Of a stretch of DNA of 64,000 bases, positions 34,921-44,703 are shown in pieces. Source of the DNA: Pseudomonas sp. MRSN 12121 (GTDB lineage Bacteria > Pseudomonadota > Gammaproteobacteria > Pseudomonadales > Pseudomonadaceae); NCBI RefSeq assembly GCF_000931465.1, contig NZ_CP010892.1:5913388-5977387 (forward strand), given 5' to 3'. Each line of letters opens with the position of its first letter. Position 1 is the stretch's first letter. The position numbers were made by a program, and so were the translations under genes. The notes under the pieces were generated by a model. It was not told the origin of the DNA, did no database searches, and saw nothing but the letters and a program-made list of their open reading frames with translations.

Positions 34921-35425
34921 GAACGGCTTCTCCGGTTTTCTTGCTCTTGAACATGTCCAGCGCAAGCATCACCGCACCCACGCTGATGGCGCTGTCGGCG
35001 AAGTTGAACGCCGGGAAATACCAGCGGTTCTGCCAATGCACCAGAATGAAATCGATCACATGGCCCAGGGCGATGCGGTCGTACAGGTTGCCCAGCGCGC
35101 CCCCCAGCACCAGCGCCAGGGCGACTGCCAGCCAGGTGTCGTCGCGCCCCAGGCGCTTGAGCCAGACCACCAGCACCGCGCTGACCACTATCGCGATCAG
35201 GGCGAACAGCCAGCGCTGCCAGCCCGAGCTGTCCGCCAGGAAGCTGAACGCCGCACCGGTGTTGTAGGCCAGGGTCCAGCTGAAGTAGTCCGGGATCACC
35301 ACGATCTGCTGGTACATCGTCAGCGAGCTTTCGAAGTGCAGCTTGCTGGCTTGGTCGATGACCAGGACCAGCACACTCAGCCACAGCCAGCTCAGGCGGC
35401 CGAAACGGCCCGCAGCCTTAGGCAT
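34913..35425 (-). CDS. lspA: Lipoprotein signal peptidase LspA
   Basis: A 170-residue inner-membrane aspartyl protease that cleaves prolipoproteins after lipidation. It has four membrane segments. The catalytic aspartates are D125 (GHVIDFILVHW) and D144 (FNFADSAISVG), matching D124 and D143 of the P. aeruginosa enzyme. The conserved YNTGAAFSFL and GGALGNLYDR motifs are present. It overlaps ileS by eight bases and fkpB by eight bases, so it is translationally coupled to both. Confidence 0.95.
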   Translation of the reverse strand: MPKAAGRFGRLSWLWLSVLVLVIDQASKLHFESSLTMYQQIVVIPDYFSWTLAYNTGAAFSFLADSSGWQRWLFALIAIVVSAVLVVWLKRLGRDDTWLAVALALVLGGALGNLYDRIALGHVIDFILVHWQNRWYFPAFNFADSAISVGAVMLALDMFKSKKTGEAVHD

Positions 35426-38249
35426 AGTGACGAACCTCGCCCGCGCCGCTGATGTTGTCGACGCAGCGACCGCAGATTTCCGGATGCTCGGGGTTCACGC
35501 CGACGTCTTCACGGCAGTGCCAGCAACGGGCGCACTTGGCGAAGCTCGACTTGACCACTTTCAGCTTGAGGCCGGCGACTTCGGTTTCCACCGCGTCCGC
35601 CGGGGCCTGCACGAACGGCGCGACGCTGGCGGTGGAGGTGATCAGCACGAAACGCAACTCGTTGCTCAGCTTGGCCAGGTCGGCAGACAGCGAGTCTTCG
35701 GCGTACAGGGTCACTTCGGCCTGCAGGTTGCCGCCCACGGCTTTCGCCGCGCGCTGGTTCTCCAGTTCCTTGTTGACCGCGACCTTGACCGCCATGATCC
35801 GATCCCAGTAGGCACGGTCCAGCTCGAAGCCTTCCGGCAGTTCGCTGAGGCCTTCGTACCAGGTGTTGAGCATCACCGATTCGTTGCGCTCGCCCGGCAG
35901 GTACTGCCACAGCTCGTCGGCGGTGAAGGCGAGGATCGGCGCAATCCAGCGCACCAGCGCTTCGCTGATGTGGAACAGCGCGGTCTGGCACGAACGGCGG
36001 GCCTTGCTGTCGGCGCCGGTGGTGTACTGGCGGTCCTTGATGATGTCCAGGTAGAAGCCGCCCAGCTCCTGCACGCAGAAGTTGTGCACCTTGGAGTAGA
36101 CGTTCCAGAAGCGGTACTCGCCGTAGTGCAGCTCCAGCTCGCGTTGCAGCAGCAGGGTACGGTCCACGGCCCAACGGTCCAGCGCGAGCATTTCCTCGGC
36201 CGGCAGGATATCGGTGGCCGGATTGAAGCCGCTCAGGTTGGAAAGCAGGAACCGCGCGGTGTTGCGGATACGCCGGTAGGCGTCGGCGCTGCGCTGCAGG
36301 ATCTGGTCGGATACGGCCATCTCGCCCGAGTAGTCGGTAGCCGAGACCCACAGGCGCATGATGTCGGCGCCCAGGGTGTCGTTGACCTTCTGCGGCGCGA
36401 TCACGTTGCCCAGGGACTTGGACATCTTGCGGCCGTTCTCGTCGACGGTGAAACCGTGGGTCAGCAGCTCGCGGTACGGCGCGTTGCCATCGATCGCGCA
36501 ACCGGTCAGCAGCGACGAGTGGAACCAGCCGCGGTGCTGGTCGGAACCTTCCAGGTACAGGTCGGCACGCGGACCGCTGGCGTGGCCCATCGGGTGCGAA
36601 CCGCGCAGGACGTGCCAGTGCGTGGTACCGGAGTCGAACCAGACGTCCAGGGTGTCGCTGATCTTGTCGTAGTGCGGGGCCTCGTCGCCGAGCAGTTCGG
36701 CGGCGTCCATCTTGAACCAGGCTTCGATGCCTTCCAGCTCGACGCGCTTGGCCACTTCTTCCATCAGCTCAACGGTGCGTGGGTGCAGTTCGCCGCTTTC
36801 CTTGTGCAGGAAGAACGGGATCGGCACGCCCCAGTTGCGCTGGCGGGAGATGCACCAGTCCGGACGGTTGGCGATCATCGAATGCAGGCGCGCCTGGCCC
36901 CAGGCCGGGACGAACTGAGTCTCTTCGATGGCCTGCAACGCACGCTGGCGCAGGGTGTTGCCGCTGGTCGGCTGCTTGTCCATACCGACGAACCACTGCG
37001 CGGTGGCGCGGTAGATCAGCGGGGTCTTGTGACGCCAGCAGTGCATGTAGCTGTGGCTGATGGTTTCGGTGTGCAGCAGCGCGCCGACTTCGGTCAGCTT
37101 GTCGACGATGGCCGGGTTGGCCTTCCAGATGAACTGGCCGCCGAAGAACTCCAGCGAAGAGGCGTACACGCCGTTGCTCTGCACCGGGTTGAGGATGTCG
37201 TCGTTGGCCATGCCGTACCGCTTGCAGGTCACGAAGTCGTCTTCACCGTAGGCCGGCGAGGAGTGCACCACGCCGGTACCGGCGCCCAGCTCGACGTAGT
37301 CGGCCAGGTACACCGGCGACAGGCGATCATAGAACGGGTGGCGGAAGTTGATCAGTTCCAGCGCCGAACCCGGCGCCGTGGCGATCACCGAGCCTTCGAG
37401 GCTGTAGCGGGCCAGGCACGATTCCACCAGCTCTTCGGCCAGGACCAGCAGCTTGTCGCCAGCATCGACCAGGGCGTAGTTGAACTCGGGGTGAACGTTC
37501 AGCGCCTGGTTGGCCGGGATGGTCCAAGGCGTGGTGGTCCAGATCACGATCGAAGCGGGCTTGCCCAGCTTGGCCAGGCCGAAGGCGGCGGCCAGCTTGT
37601 CTTCGTCGGCGATCGGGAAAGCCACGTCGATGGTCGAGGATTTCTTGTCCTGGTACTCGACTTCCGCCTCGGCCAGGGCCGAGCCGCAGTCGAAACACCA
37701 GTTCACCGGCTTGAGGCCCTTGAACACGAAACCGCCCTTGACCATTTCCGCCAACGCACGGATTTCGCCGGCTTCGTTGGCGAAGTTCATGGTCTTGTAG
37801 GGGTTGGCCCAATCGCCCAGCACGCCCAGGCGGATGAACTCGGCCTTCTGGCCTTCGATCTGCTCGGAAGCGTAGGCGCGGCACAGCTCACGGGTCTTGT
37901 CCGAGGACAGGTTCTTGCCGTGGGTGACTTCGACCTTGTGCTCGATCGGCAGGCCGTGGCAGTCCCAGCCCGGAACGTAAGGCGCGTCGAAGCCCGCCAG
38001 GGTCTTCGAGCGGATGATCATGTCCTTGAGAATCTTGTTGACCGCATGACCGATGTGAATCGAGCCGTTGGCGTAGGGCGGACCGTCGTGCAGAACGAAC
38101 TTCGGACGATCCTTGCCAATTTCGCGCAACTTACCGTACAGGCCAATGCTGTCCCAGCGCTGCAGAATCTGCGGTTCGCGCTGAGGCAGGCCGGCCTTCA
38201 TTGGGAAGGCGGTGTCCGGAAGGTTTAGCGTGGCTTTATAGTCGGTCAT
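35418..38249 (-). CDS. ileS: Isoleucyl-tRNA synthetase
   Basis: A 943-residue class I synthetase. The HIGH motif is in YANGSIHIGHA (65-68) and the KMSKS motif in GRKMSKSLGNV near residue 600. The CP1 editing domain carries WTTTPWTIPANQA. The C-terminal zinc site is formed by CARCWHCREDVG and CGRCVDN. Standard length for the bacterial eubacterial-type enzyme. It is located 13 bases after ribF and overlaps lspA. Confidence 0.97.
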   Translation of the reverse strand: MTDYKATLNLPDTAFPMKAGLPQREPQILQRWDSIGLYGKLREIGKDRPKFVLHDGPPYANGSIHIGHAVNKILKDMIIRSKTLAGFDAPYVPGWDCHGLPIEHKVEVTHGKNLSSDKTRELCRAYASEQIEGQKAEFIRLGVLGDWANPYKTMNFANEAGEIRALAEMVKGGFVFKGLKPVNWCFDCGSALAEAEVEYQDKKSSTIDVAFPIADEDKLAAAFGLAKLGKPASIVIWTTTPWTIPANQALNVHPEFNYALVDAGDKLLVLAEELVESCLARYSLEGSVIATAPGSALELINFRHPFYDRLSPVYLADYVELGAGTGVVHSSPAYGEDDFVTCKRYGMANDDILNPVQSNGVYASSLEFFGGQFIWKANPAIVDKLTEVGALLHTETISHSYMHCWRHKTPLIYRATAQWFVGMDKQPTSGNTLRQRALQAIEETQFVPAWGQARLHSMIANRPDWCISRQRNWGVPIPFFLHKESGELHPRTVELMEEVAKRVELEGIEAWFKMDAAELLGDEAPHYDKISDTLDVWFDSGTTHWHVLRGSHPMGHASGPRADLYLEGSDQHRGWFHSSLLTGCAIDGNAPYRELLTHGFTVDENGRKMSKSLGNVIAPQKVNDTLGADIMRLWVSATDYSGEMAVSDQILQRSADAYRRIRNTARFLLSNLSGFNPATDILPAEEMLALDRWAVDRTLLLQRELELHYGEYRFWNVYSKVHNFCVQELGGFYLDIIKDRQYTTGADSKARRSCQTALFHISEALVRWIAPILAFTADELWQYLPGERNESVMLNTWYEGLSELPEGFELDRAYWDRIMAVKVAVNKELENQRAAKAVGGNLQAEVTLYAEDSLSADLAKLSNELRFVLITSTASVAPFVQAPADAVETEVAGLKLKVVKSSFAKCARCWHCREDVGVNPEHPEICGRCVDNISGAGEVRHYA

Positions 38250-38262
38250 TTAAGGCTCTTCA

Positions 38263-39207
38263 TTAGCGATTGGCGCTAGGGGTACGTGCCAGTTCGGCAC
38301 GGGCGGCGGCGATATCCGCGTTGATCGCCGTCTTCAGCGCCTCCAGAGAGGCGAAACGCTGCTCTTCACGCAGCTTTTGGTGGAAAACCACCGTCAAACG
38401 CCGGTCATACAGATCGCCGGCAAAATCTAAAAGATGAACTTCCAGGTGGGCCTTGCCATCACCCGCGACCGTCGGCCGCACGCCGATGTTGGCGACGCCC
38501 GGCCAGGTCTTGCCGTCGATATCGACATTCACCAGGTACACCCCGGACAACGGCACACGACGGCGCTTGAGCTGCACGTTGGCGGTCGGCGTACCCAACT
38601 GGCGCGCCAGCTTCTGTCCGTGCAGCACCCGCCCGGCAATGCGGAACGGGCGACCGAGCAGGCGCTCGGCCAGGACGAAATCGGCGGCCGCCAGCGCGTT
38701 GCGGACCTGGGTACTGCTGACGCGCAGGCCATCCAGTTCGACGGTCTGCGCGGCTTCCACGGTAAAGCCGTGAATGGCCCCGGCCTTTTGCAGGAAATCG
38801 AAGTCGCCGACCCGGTCGCAGCCGAAACGAAAATCGTCGCCGACCTCCAGGTGCTGCACCCCCAGGCCGTCGACCAGGATCGTCTCGACGAACTCAGTGG
38901 CACTGAGCCTGCTCAAGCGCTGGTTGAACGCCAGGCACAGGACCCGGTCGACGCCGGCTTCGGCCAGCAGCTGCAACTTGTCGCGCAAACGTGCCAGACG
39001 CGCCGGGGCGGTCTCCGGAGCGAAGAATTCGCGCGGCTGCGGCTCGAAAATCACCACGCAGCTGGGCACGCCCAACTCAAGCGCACGCTCGCGCAGCCGG
39101 CCCAGGATAGCCTGGTGACCACGGTGAACACCGTCGAAGTTGCCAATAGTGGCGACACAGCCCCGATGCTGGGGGCGCAGGTTGTGGAGGCCTCGGACCA
39201 GCTGCAT
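38263..39207 (-). CDS. ribF: Bifunctional riboflavin kinase / FAD synthetase RibF
   Basis: A 314-residue enzyme making FMN then FAD. The N-terminal FMN adenylyltransferase domain has the nucleotidyl-transfer motif GNFDGVHRGHQ (about 23-33). The C-terminal flavokinase domain has the GTPTANV segment and the GVYLVNV and GVANIGVRPT strands. Start MQLVRGLHNLRPQHRG at 39207 gives the usual N-terminus; MSKKRV at 39225 is an alternative. ribF lies just upstream of ileS as in most gammaproteobacteria. Confidence 0.93.
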   Translation of the reverse strand: MQLVRGLHNLRPQHRGCVATIGNFDGVHRGHQAILGRLRERALELGVPSCVVIFEPQPREFFAPETAPARLARLRDKLQLLAEAGVDRVLCLAFNQRLSRLSATEFVETILVDGLGVQHLEVGDDFRFGCDRVGDFDFLQKAGAIHGFTVEAAQTVELDGLRVSSTQVRNALAAADFVLAERLLGRPFRIAGRVLHGQKLARQLGTPTANVQLKRRRVPLSGVYLVNVDIDGKTWPGVANIGVRPTVAGDGKAHLEVHLLDFAGDLYDRRLTVVFHQKLREEQRFASLEALKTAINADIAAARAELARTPSANR

Positions 39208-39336
39208 AACGCGCTTCTTGCTCATAAAGTGGCCGATTATAACCACACCCGACGGCCGGTGACAGGCAACAGCACGCGCCAAAGTGCTCGAACCGACAAA
39301 ACCACCGTCCGCCCGGTACTCAAGTACCCCGGCACC

Positions 39337-40875
39337 TCAGTGCAACGCCTTGCGATTGAAGTCGCGCAGTCGGAAACCGAGGATCAGCAACATGCCGAAA
39401 TAAGCCACCACCCCTGCCACGACCAACGCGCCCAGGCGCAGGAAACGCTCGAACATGTGCCCCTGGTCCCAGGCCGGCATGAATTGCATCAGCCCCACCA
39501 GCACCGCGGACATCACACTCACCGCGACGATCAGCTTGATGGCGAACTTGCCCCAGCCCGGCTGCGGCAGGAACATCTGCTGCTTGCGCAGTTGATAGAA
39601 CAGCAGGCCGGCGTTGATGCAGGCACCAGCGCTGATCGCCAGCGCCAGGCCCGCATGCTTGAACGGGCCGATGAACGCCAGGTTCAACAATTGCGTGACG
39701 ACCAGGGTGAAGATCGCGATTTTCACCGGTGTGCGGATGTTCTGCTGGGCATAGAAGCCCGGTGCCAGGACCTTGATCACAATGATCGCCAACAGCCCCA
39801 CCGAGTAGGCGACCAACGCGCGCTGCGTCATCACGGCGTCGAAGGCGCTGAACTGGCCGTACTGGAACAGCGAGACGGTCAGCGGCTCGGCCAGGATCCC
39901 CAGCGCCAGCGCGCAAGGCAGCACCAGCATAAAGCACAGGCGCAGGCCCCAATCGAGGATCCGCGAATACTCATGCCGGTCCTTGTTGGCGTAGGTCTTG
40001 GCCAGCGTCGGCAACAGGATCGTCCCCAGCGCCACGCCCAGCACGCCGGAAGGCAGCTCCATCAGCCGGTCGGCGTAATACATCCAGGACACCGAGCCGG
40101 CCACCAGGAACGAGGCGAAAATGGTGTTGATGATCAACGAGATCTGGCTGACCGACACCCCGAGGATGGCCGGCAGCATCTGTTTCAGCACCCGCCAGAC
40201 CCCGGTATCGCGCAGGTTCAGGCGCGGCAGCACGAGCATGCCGATCTTTTTCAGGTGCGGCAGTTGATACAACAGCTGCGCCAGGCCGCCGGCCAGTACC
40301 GCCCATCCCAGGGCCATGACCGGCGGATCGAAATAGGGCGTCAGGAAGAGGGCAAAGACGATCATCGCGACGTTCAGCAGCGTCGGCACGAACGCCGGGA
40401 CCGAGAAACGGTTCCAGGTATTGAGAATCGCCCCCGCCAGCGACGACAACGAGATCAGCAATATATAAGGAAAGGTCACGCGCAGCAGGTCGGTGGTCAG
40501 CGTGAATTTTTCCGGGGTGTCGACGAACCCCGGCGCCGTTGCCCAGATCACCCAGGGCGCGGCGACGATCCCCAGCGCCGTCACCAGCGCCAGCACCAGC
40601 GTCAGCAGCCCGGACACATAGGCGATGAAGGTGCGGGTCGCCTCTTCGCCCTGCTGATTCTTGTATTCCGCCAGGATCGGCACGAACGCCTGGGAAAAGG
40701 CCCCCTCGGCAAAAATGCGCCGCAGCAGGTTGGGCAATTTGAAGGCGATGAAGAAGGCGTCCGTCGCCATTCCGGCACCGAACGTGCGCGCGACGATGGT
40801 ATCGCGAACAAACCCCAGAACCCGGGAAAGCATGGTGATAGAGCTGACAGCGGCCAACGACTTGAGCAGGTTCAT
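39337..40875 (-). CDS. murJ: Lipid II flippase MurJ (MviN)
   Basis: A 512-residue protein with about fourteen membrane segments, which flips lipid II across the inner membrane. The opening MNLLKSLAAVSSITMLSRVL is the standard MurJ N-terminus, followed by GFVRDTIVARTFGAGMATDAF with the conserved arginine and by the NLLRRIFAEGAFSQAFVP motif. The ATG at 40875 is preferred over a longer frame. A 129-base gap separates it from ribF. It is distinct from the psl-like flippase at 9032-10438. Confidence 0.95.
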   Translation of the reverse strand: MNLLKSLAAVSSITMLSRVLGFVRDTIVARTFGAGMATDAFFIAFKLPNLLRRIFAEGAFSQAFVPILAEYKNQQGEEATRTFIAYVSGLLTLVLALVTALGIVAAPWVIWATAPGFVDTPEKFTLTTDLLRVTFPYILLISLSSLAGAILNTWNRFSVPAFVPTLLNVAMIVFALFLTPYFDPPVMALGWAVLAGGLAQLLYQLPHLKKIGMLVLPRLNLRDTGVWRVLKQMLPAILGVSVSQISLIINTIFASFLVAGSVSWMYYADRLMELPSGVLGVALGTILLPTLAKTYANKDRHEYSRILDWGLRLCFMLVLPCALALGILAEPLTVSLFQYGQFSAFDAVMTQRALVAYSVGLLAIIVIKVLAPGFYAQQNIRTPVKIAIFTLVVTQLLNLAFIGPFKHAGLALAISAGACINAGLLFYQLRKQQMFLPQPGWGKFAIKLIVAVSVMSAVLVGLMQFMPAWDQGHMFERFLRLGALVVAGVVAYFGMLLILGFRLRDFNRKALH

Positions 40876-41045
40876 GAAAAGGTTTTTGCCTATGGATAAA
40901 CAGCAGGCGAACAATGCGCCCACTTGTGCGATACTCCGCGCCGCAACAGCACAGAGCCAAAGCTCGCGAGTTTACAGGTCATGCGCCGGAAATAAATATC
41001 CTGCCTCTTCCGATCCAACCACTCAGCGGAACGCATCAGCTGCCC

Positions 41046-41074
41046 TTGACAAGCCTTCAACTCATCGGCATGAT
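41046..41074 (+). promoter_or_regulatory. Putative sigma-70 promoter of rpsT
   Basis: A perfect TTGACA at 41046-41051 is followed after 17 bases by CATGAT (four of six matches to TATAAT) at 41069-41074, about 55 bases before the rpsT start. Confidence 0.55.
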
Positions 41075-41127
41075 TCGCGGCCTATTTTGTTTGCTATTTC
41101 CCAAAAAGTCTTTCGAGGAGCTCGACG

Positions 41128-41406
41128 GTGGCCAACTCACCTTCCGCCAAAAAACGTGCAAAACAGGCTGAGAAGCGTCGCAGCCACAACGCCAGCCTGC
41201 GTTCCATGGTTCGTACCTACATCAAGAATGTAGTCAAGGCCATCGACGCAAAAGACGCCGAAAAAGCGCAAGCCGCTTACGTTCTGGCCGTGCCAGTAAT
41301 CGACCGTATGGCCGATAAAGGCATCATCCACAAGAACAAAGCTGCTCGCCATAAAGGCCGCCTGAATGGCCATATCAAGGCTCTGAAGCTCGCTGCTGCA
41401 GCCTAA
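41128..41406 (+). CDS. rpsT: 30S ribosomal protein S20
   Basis: A 92-residue basic helical protein of the 30S subunit, starting MANSPSAKKRAKQAEKRRSH. The start codon is GTG at 41128, preceded by GAGGAG about ten bases upstream. A non-ATG start is also seen for S20 in other bacteria and could be used for autoregulation. It is divergent from murJ and ends in a strong terminator. Confidence 0.96.
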   Translation: MANSPSAKKRAKQAEKRRSHNASLRSMVRTYIKNVVKAIDAKDAEKAQAAYVLAVPVIDRMADKGIIHKNKAARHKGRLNGHIKALKLAAAA

Positions 41407-41421
41407 GCGACACGCTTGTTG

Positions 41422-41448
41422 AAAAACCGACCCCAGGGTCGGTTTTTT
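41422..41448 (+). terminator. Rho-independent terminator of rpsT
   Basis: AAAAACCGACCC and GGGTCGGTTTTTT form a near-perfect stem with a tiny loop and T-run, 16 bases after the rpsT stop. Confidence 0.92.
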
Positions 41449-41490
41449 ATTGCCTGCGTTTTATTGCCCGGCGAGGTGAGCAACGGACCA

Positions 41491-41540
41491 TCACGCAAGC
41501 TCGCTCCTTAATGCAACCCGGAGCGAGCCCGCAACGAAGG
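41491..41540. repeat. Degenerate REP-like inverted repeat
   Basis: TCACGCAAGCTCGCTCCT and GGAGCGAGCCCGCAACGA are imperfect inverted copies resembling the REP core seen at 34441. It lies between the convergent rpsT and creA ends. Confidence 0.5.
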
Positions 41541-41543
41541 TGA

Positions 41544-42008
41544 TTACGGCGTTTGCGCCCAAGGCAGGATTGGAATGGCCGTGACCGCATTCTGCGGACT
41601 GCCCTCGATCAAGCGATCGCTGTAGACCAGGTACACCAGGGTGTTGCGCTTCTTGTCGAGGAAACGCACCACCTGCATGGTCTTGAACACCAGCGACGTA
41701 CGCTCCTTGAACACCTCGTCGCCATCCTTGAGCTCGCCCTTGAAGCGGATCGGCCCCACCTGACGACAGGCAATGGAGGCCTCGGCGCGATCCTCCGCCA
41801 ACCCCAGGCCACCTTTCACACCACCGGTCTTGGCACGAGACAGGTAGCAGGTCACCCCTTCCACCTTCGGATCATCGAACGCTTCGACCACGATGCGATC
41901 GTTGGGCCCGACAAACTTGAACACCGTCGACACCTGGCCGATTTCCTCGGCGGAAGCGAACAACGGCATCGCCAACAATAACCCCAACAATCCTTTTGCT
42001 ACGCGCAT
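41544..42008 (-). CDS. creA: CreA family periplasmic protein
   Basis: A 154-residue protein with a signal peptide (cleavage after FASA, residue about 20) and mature start EEIGQVSTVFKFVGPNDRI, matching the CreA family of unknown function. Two cysteines (VTCYLSRAK, SIACRQVG) may form a disulfide. It lies ten bases after proB on the same strand, so the two are probably co-transcribed. Confidence 0.88.
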   Translation of the reverse strand: MRVAKGLLGLLLAMPLFASAEEIGQVSTVFKFVGPNDRIVVEAFDDPKVEGVTCYLSRAKTGGVKGGLGLAEDRAEASIACRQVGPIRFKGELKDGDEVFKERTSLVFKTMQVVRFLDKKRNTLVYLVYSDRLIEGSPQNAVTAIPILPWAQTP

Positions 42009-42018
42009 TGGCTTTTCC

Positions 42019-43137
42019 TTAGACCAGAATCAGGTTGTCACGGTGAACCAGCTCGGGCTCAGCCATGTACCCCAACAGACCGACAATCGCATCAGAAGGC
42101 TGACCGATGATTTTCTGCGCTTCCAGGGCGCTGTAGTTGGCCAACCCACGGGCAATTTCGCGTCCGTCCGGCGCCACGCACACCACCATTTCGCCACGAC
42201 GGAAACTCCCCTGGACCAGCTTGACCCCTACCGGCAGCAGGCTCTTGTTGCCCTGGGACAAAGCCGACACCGCGCCATCGTCCAGCACCAGCGTGCCGCG
42301 CGTCTGCAGATGCCCCGCCAGCCACTGCTTGCGCGCCGCCAGCATGCCGCGCTCGGGCGACAGCAGGGTCCCCAGGCGCTCGCCCGCCTTCAAGCGATCC
42401 AGCACCCGCTCCAGGCGCCCGCCGACAATGATGGTGTGCGCCCCGGAACGGGCAGCCAGGCGCGCCGCGCGCAGCTTGGTCTGCATGCCGCCACGCCCCA
42501 GCGCGCCACCGGTGCCACCGGCAACCGCATCCAGCGCCGGATCGTCGGCACGCGCCTCATAGATCAGCTGAGCATCGGGATTGTTGCGTGGATCCGCATC
42601 GAACATGCCATCGCGATCGGTAAGAATCACCAGCAGATCGGCCTCGACCAGGTTGGCCACCAAGGCTGCCAGGGTGTCGTTGTCGCCGAAACGGATCTCG
42701 TCGGTCACCACGGTGTCGTTCTCATTGATCACCGGAATCACCTTGAGCTCGACCAGAGCCCGCAAGGTGCTGCGGGCGTTCAGATAACGCTTGCGATCGG
42801 ACAAGTCATCATGAGTCAGCAGAATCTGCGCCGTATGCAGGCCGTGCTCGGCAAAGCTCGACTCCCAGGCCTGCACCAGCCCCATCTGGCCGATCGCCGC
42901 AGCCGCCTGCAACTCATGCATCGCACTCGGTCGTGCGGTCCAGCCCAGGCGACTCATACCGGCCGCTACCGCACCGGAGGAAACCAACACCAGCTCGACG
43001 CCAGCCTCGTGCAAGGCCACCATCTGCTCGACCCAGACACCCATTGCCGCGCGATCCAGCCCCTTGCCGTCCGCCGTCAGCAGTGCGCTGCCGATCTTCA
43101 CGACCCAGCGCTGCGCACCCGTCACCTTACTCCGCAT
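42019..43137 (-). CDS. proB: Glutamate 5-kinase ProB
   Basis: A 372-residue enzyme for the first step of proline synthesis. The amino acid kinase domain has WVVKIGSALLT, VLVSSGAVAAG and the FGDNDTLAALVAN nucleotide/substrate segment. A C-terminal PUA domain (about 280-372) is typical of the long form. Start MRSKVTGAQRW at 43137 gives the usual length; MKKM three codons upstream is possible. In Pseudomonas proB follows obgE, as here. Confidence 0.94.
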   Translation of the reverse strand: MRSKVTGAQRWVVKIGSALLTADGKGLDRAAMGVWVEQMVALHEAGVELVLVSSGAVAAGMSRLGWTARPSAMHELQAAAAIGQMGLVQAWESSFAEHGLHTAQILLTHDDLSDRKRYLNARSTLRALVELKVIPVINENDTVVTDEIRFGDNDTLAALVANLVEADLLVILTDRDGMFDADPRNNPDAQLIYEARADDPALDAVAGGTGGALGRGGMQTKLRAARLAARSGAHTIIVGGRLERVLDRLKAGERLGTLLSPERGMLAARKQWLAGHLQTRGTLVLDDGAVSALSQGNKSLLPVGVKLVQGSFRRGEMVVCVAPDGREIARGLANYSALEAQKIIGQPSDAIVGLLGYMAEPELVHRDNLILV

Positions 43138-43240
43138 CTTCTTCAACCTTGGCTTGAGAGCACGCGACCGAGCGCGCCCATAAATTATTCGTGGCTACGT
43201 TTCTTGATACCAAGCTTCTTTACTACGTTTTCCGGATACT

Positions 43241-43265
43241 AAAACGCCGCTCAATGAGCGGCGCT
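43241..43265 (-). terminator. Terminator of obgE
   Basis: On the minus strand CGCCGCT and AGCGGCG flank CATTG and are followed by TTTTA, 20 bases past the obgE stop. Confidence 0.75.
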
Positions 43266-43284
43266 TGTAGTTTACTGCAACGAA

Positions 43285-44508
43285 TCAATCACGGACGTAA
43301 ATGATTTCCGGACCATCCTCGTCATCCACATCCTCTTCATCCCAATCATCGTCGCCGATGTCGTGGACGCTCTTCACGCCACTGCGACGCAGGGCGCGCT
43401 GGTCATCCAGAGCCTGCAACTGCGCACGCGCCTCGTCTTCGATGCGCTGGTCGAGCTCAGCCAACTCGTCGGCATAAGCCGGGTCAGCCGCCAGGCGATC
43501 GGCACGATCTTCCAGGTAACGCATGATGTCGCGGCTCAGACGCTCGGTGCCATCCTTGGAGATGGCCGAGATCACATAGACCGGACCGGTCCATTCCAGG
43601 CGATCGACGATCTCCTTGACCCGCGCCTCATGCTCCTCCTCGAGGATCTGGTCGCACTTGTTCAGCACCAGCCAGCGATCACGCTCGGCCAGCGAAGGAC
43701 TGAACTTGACCAGCTCATTGACGATGACTTCCGCGGCATCGGCCGGACTGCTCTCATCCAGCGGCGCCATGTCCACGAGGTGCAGCAACAGGCGGGTACG
43801 CGCCAGGTGCTTGAGGAAACGGATACCCAGGCCCGCGCCATCCGAAGCCCCTTCGATCAGCCCCGGAATGTCGGCGATCACGAAGCTCTTCCAGCGGTCG
43901 ACGCTGACCACCCCCAGGTTTGGCACCAGAGTCGTGAACGGATAATCGGCCACTTTCGGCTTCGCAGCGGAAACCGAACGAATGAACGTACTCTTGCCGG
44001 CATTCGGCAAGCCCAGCAGACCAACGTCCGCCAGCACTTTCAGCTCAAGCTTCAGGTCGCGCTGCTCGCCCGGCTTGCCCGGCGTAGTCTGGCGCGGCGC
44101 GCGATTGGTACTGGACTTGAAGCGGGTATTGCCCAGGCCGTGCCAACCGCCCTGCACTACCAGCAAGCGCTGGCCAGCCTTGGTCAGGTCGCCAATCACT
44201 TCCTGGGTACCGGCATCGATCACCGTGGTGCCGACCGGCACGCGCAACTCGAGGTCTTCACCCTTCTTGCCGGTGCAATCGGTACTGCCGCCATTGGAGC
44301 CGCGCTCGGCATCGAAGTGACGGGTATAGCGGTAGTCCACCAGGGTATTCAGGTTTTCGTCGGCGACCATGAAGATCGAACCGCCATCACCCCCATCACC
44401 ACCGTTCGGACCACCGTTTTCGATGAATTTTTCCCGACGGAAACTCATGCAACCATTGCCGCCGTCGCCAGCTTTTACTCGGATCGAAACTTCATCAACG
44501 AACTTCAT
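43285..44508 (-). CDS. obgE: Obg family GTPase (ObgE/CgtA)
   Basis: A 407-residue essential GTPase involved in 50S assembly and the stringent response. The glycine-rich Obg fold (1-158: GDGGNGC, GGPNGGDGGDGG) is followed by the G domain with G1 GLPNAGKST (166-174), G3 DIPGLIEGA and G4 NKCD. The tail is acidic (DDDWDEEDVDDEDG). The start follows the rpmA terminator region by about 150 bases. The rplU-rpmA-obgE order is conserved. Confidence 0.96.
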   Translation of the reverse strand: MKFVDEVSIRVKAGDGGNGCMSFRREKFIENGGPNGGDGGDGGSIFMVADENLNTLVDYRYTRHFDAERGSNGGSTDCTGKKGEDLELRVPVGTTVIDAGTQEVIGDLTKAGQRLLVVQGGWHGLGNTRFKSSTNRAPRQTTPGKPGEQRDLKLELKVLADVGLLGLPNAGKSTFIRSVSAAKPKVADYPFTTLVPNLGVVSVDRWKSFVIADIPGLIEGASDGAGLGIRFLKHLARTRLLLHLVDMAPLDESSPADAAEVIVNELVKFSPSLAERDRWLVLNKCDQILEEEHEARVKEIVDRLEWTGPVYVISAISKDGTERLSRDIMRYLEDRADRLAADPAYADELAELDQRIEDEARAQLQALDDQRALRRSGVKSVHDIGDDDWDEEDVDDEDGPEIIYVRD

Positions 44509-44659
44509 AACAAAACGCCTCTCGCCGCATGGGCGAGCCGAAAAACACTAAGACATAAGACTCTTGCAAAAATGAGCGCAGCGACCCCGATCAACGGCCG
44601 TAACCTCCAGCGCTGGCAGCCCATACAAACAGTTTTGCAAGAGACTCACCCCACAAACG

Positions 44660-44688
44660 AAAAAGCCCCGTCGCAAGACAGGGCTTTT
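44660..44688 (-). terminator. Terminator of rpmA
   Basis: On the minus strand AAAAGCCC pairs with GGGCTTTTT around an inner TGTCTTGCGACG, 15 bases after the rpmA stop. Confidence 0.85.
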
Positions 44689-44703
44689 CCAGCGTTCGCG
44701 CAA

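Noticed and set aside
35343..38228. Open frame of about 960 codons opposite ileS
   Set aside because: Antisense shadow of ileS; no motif, and ileS is beyond doubt.
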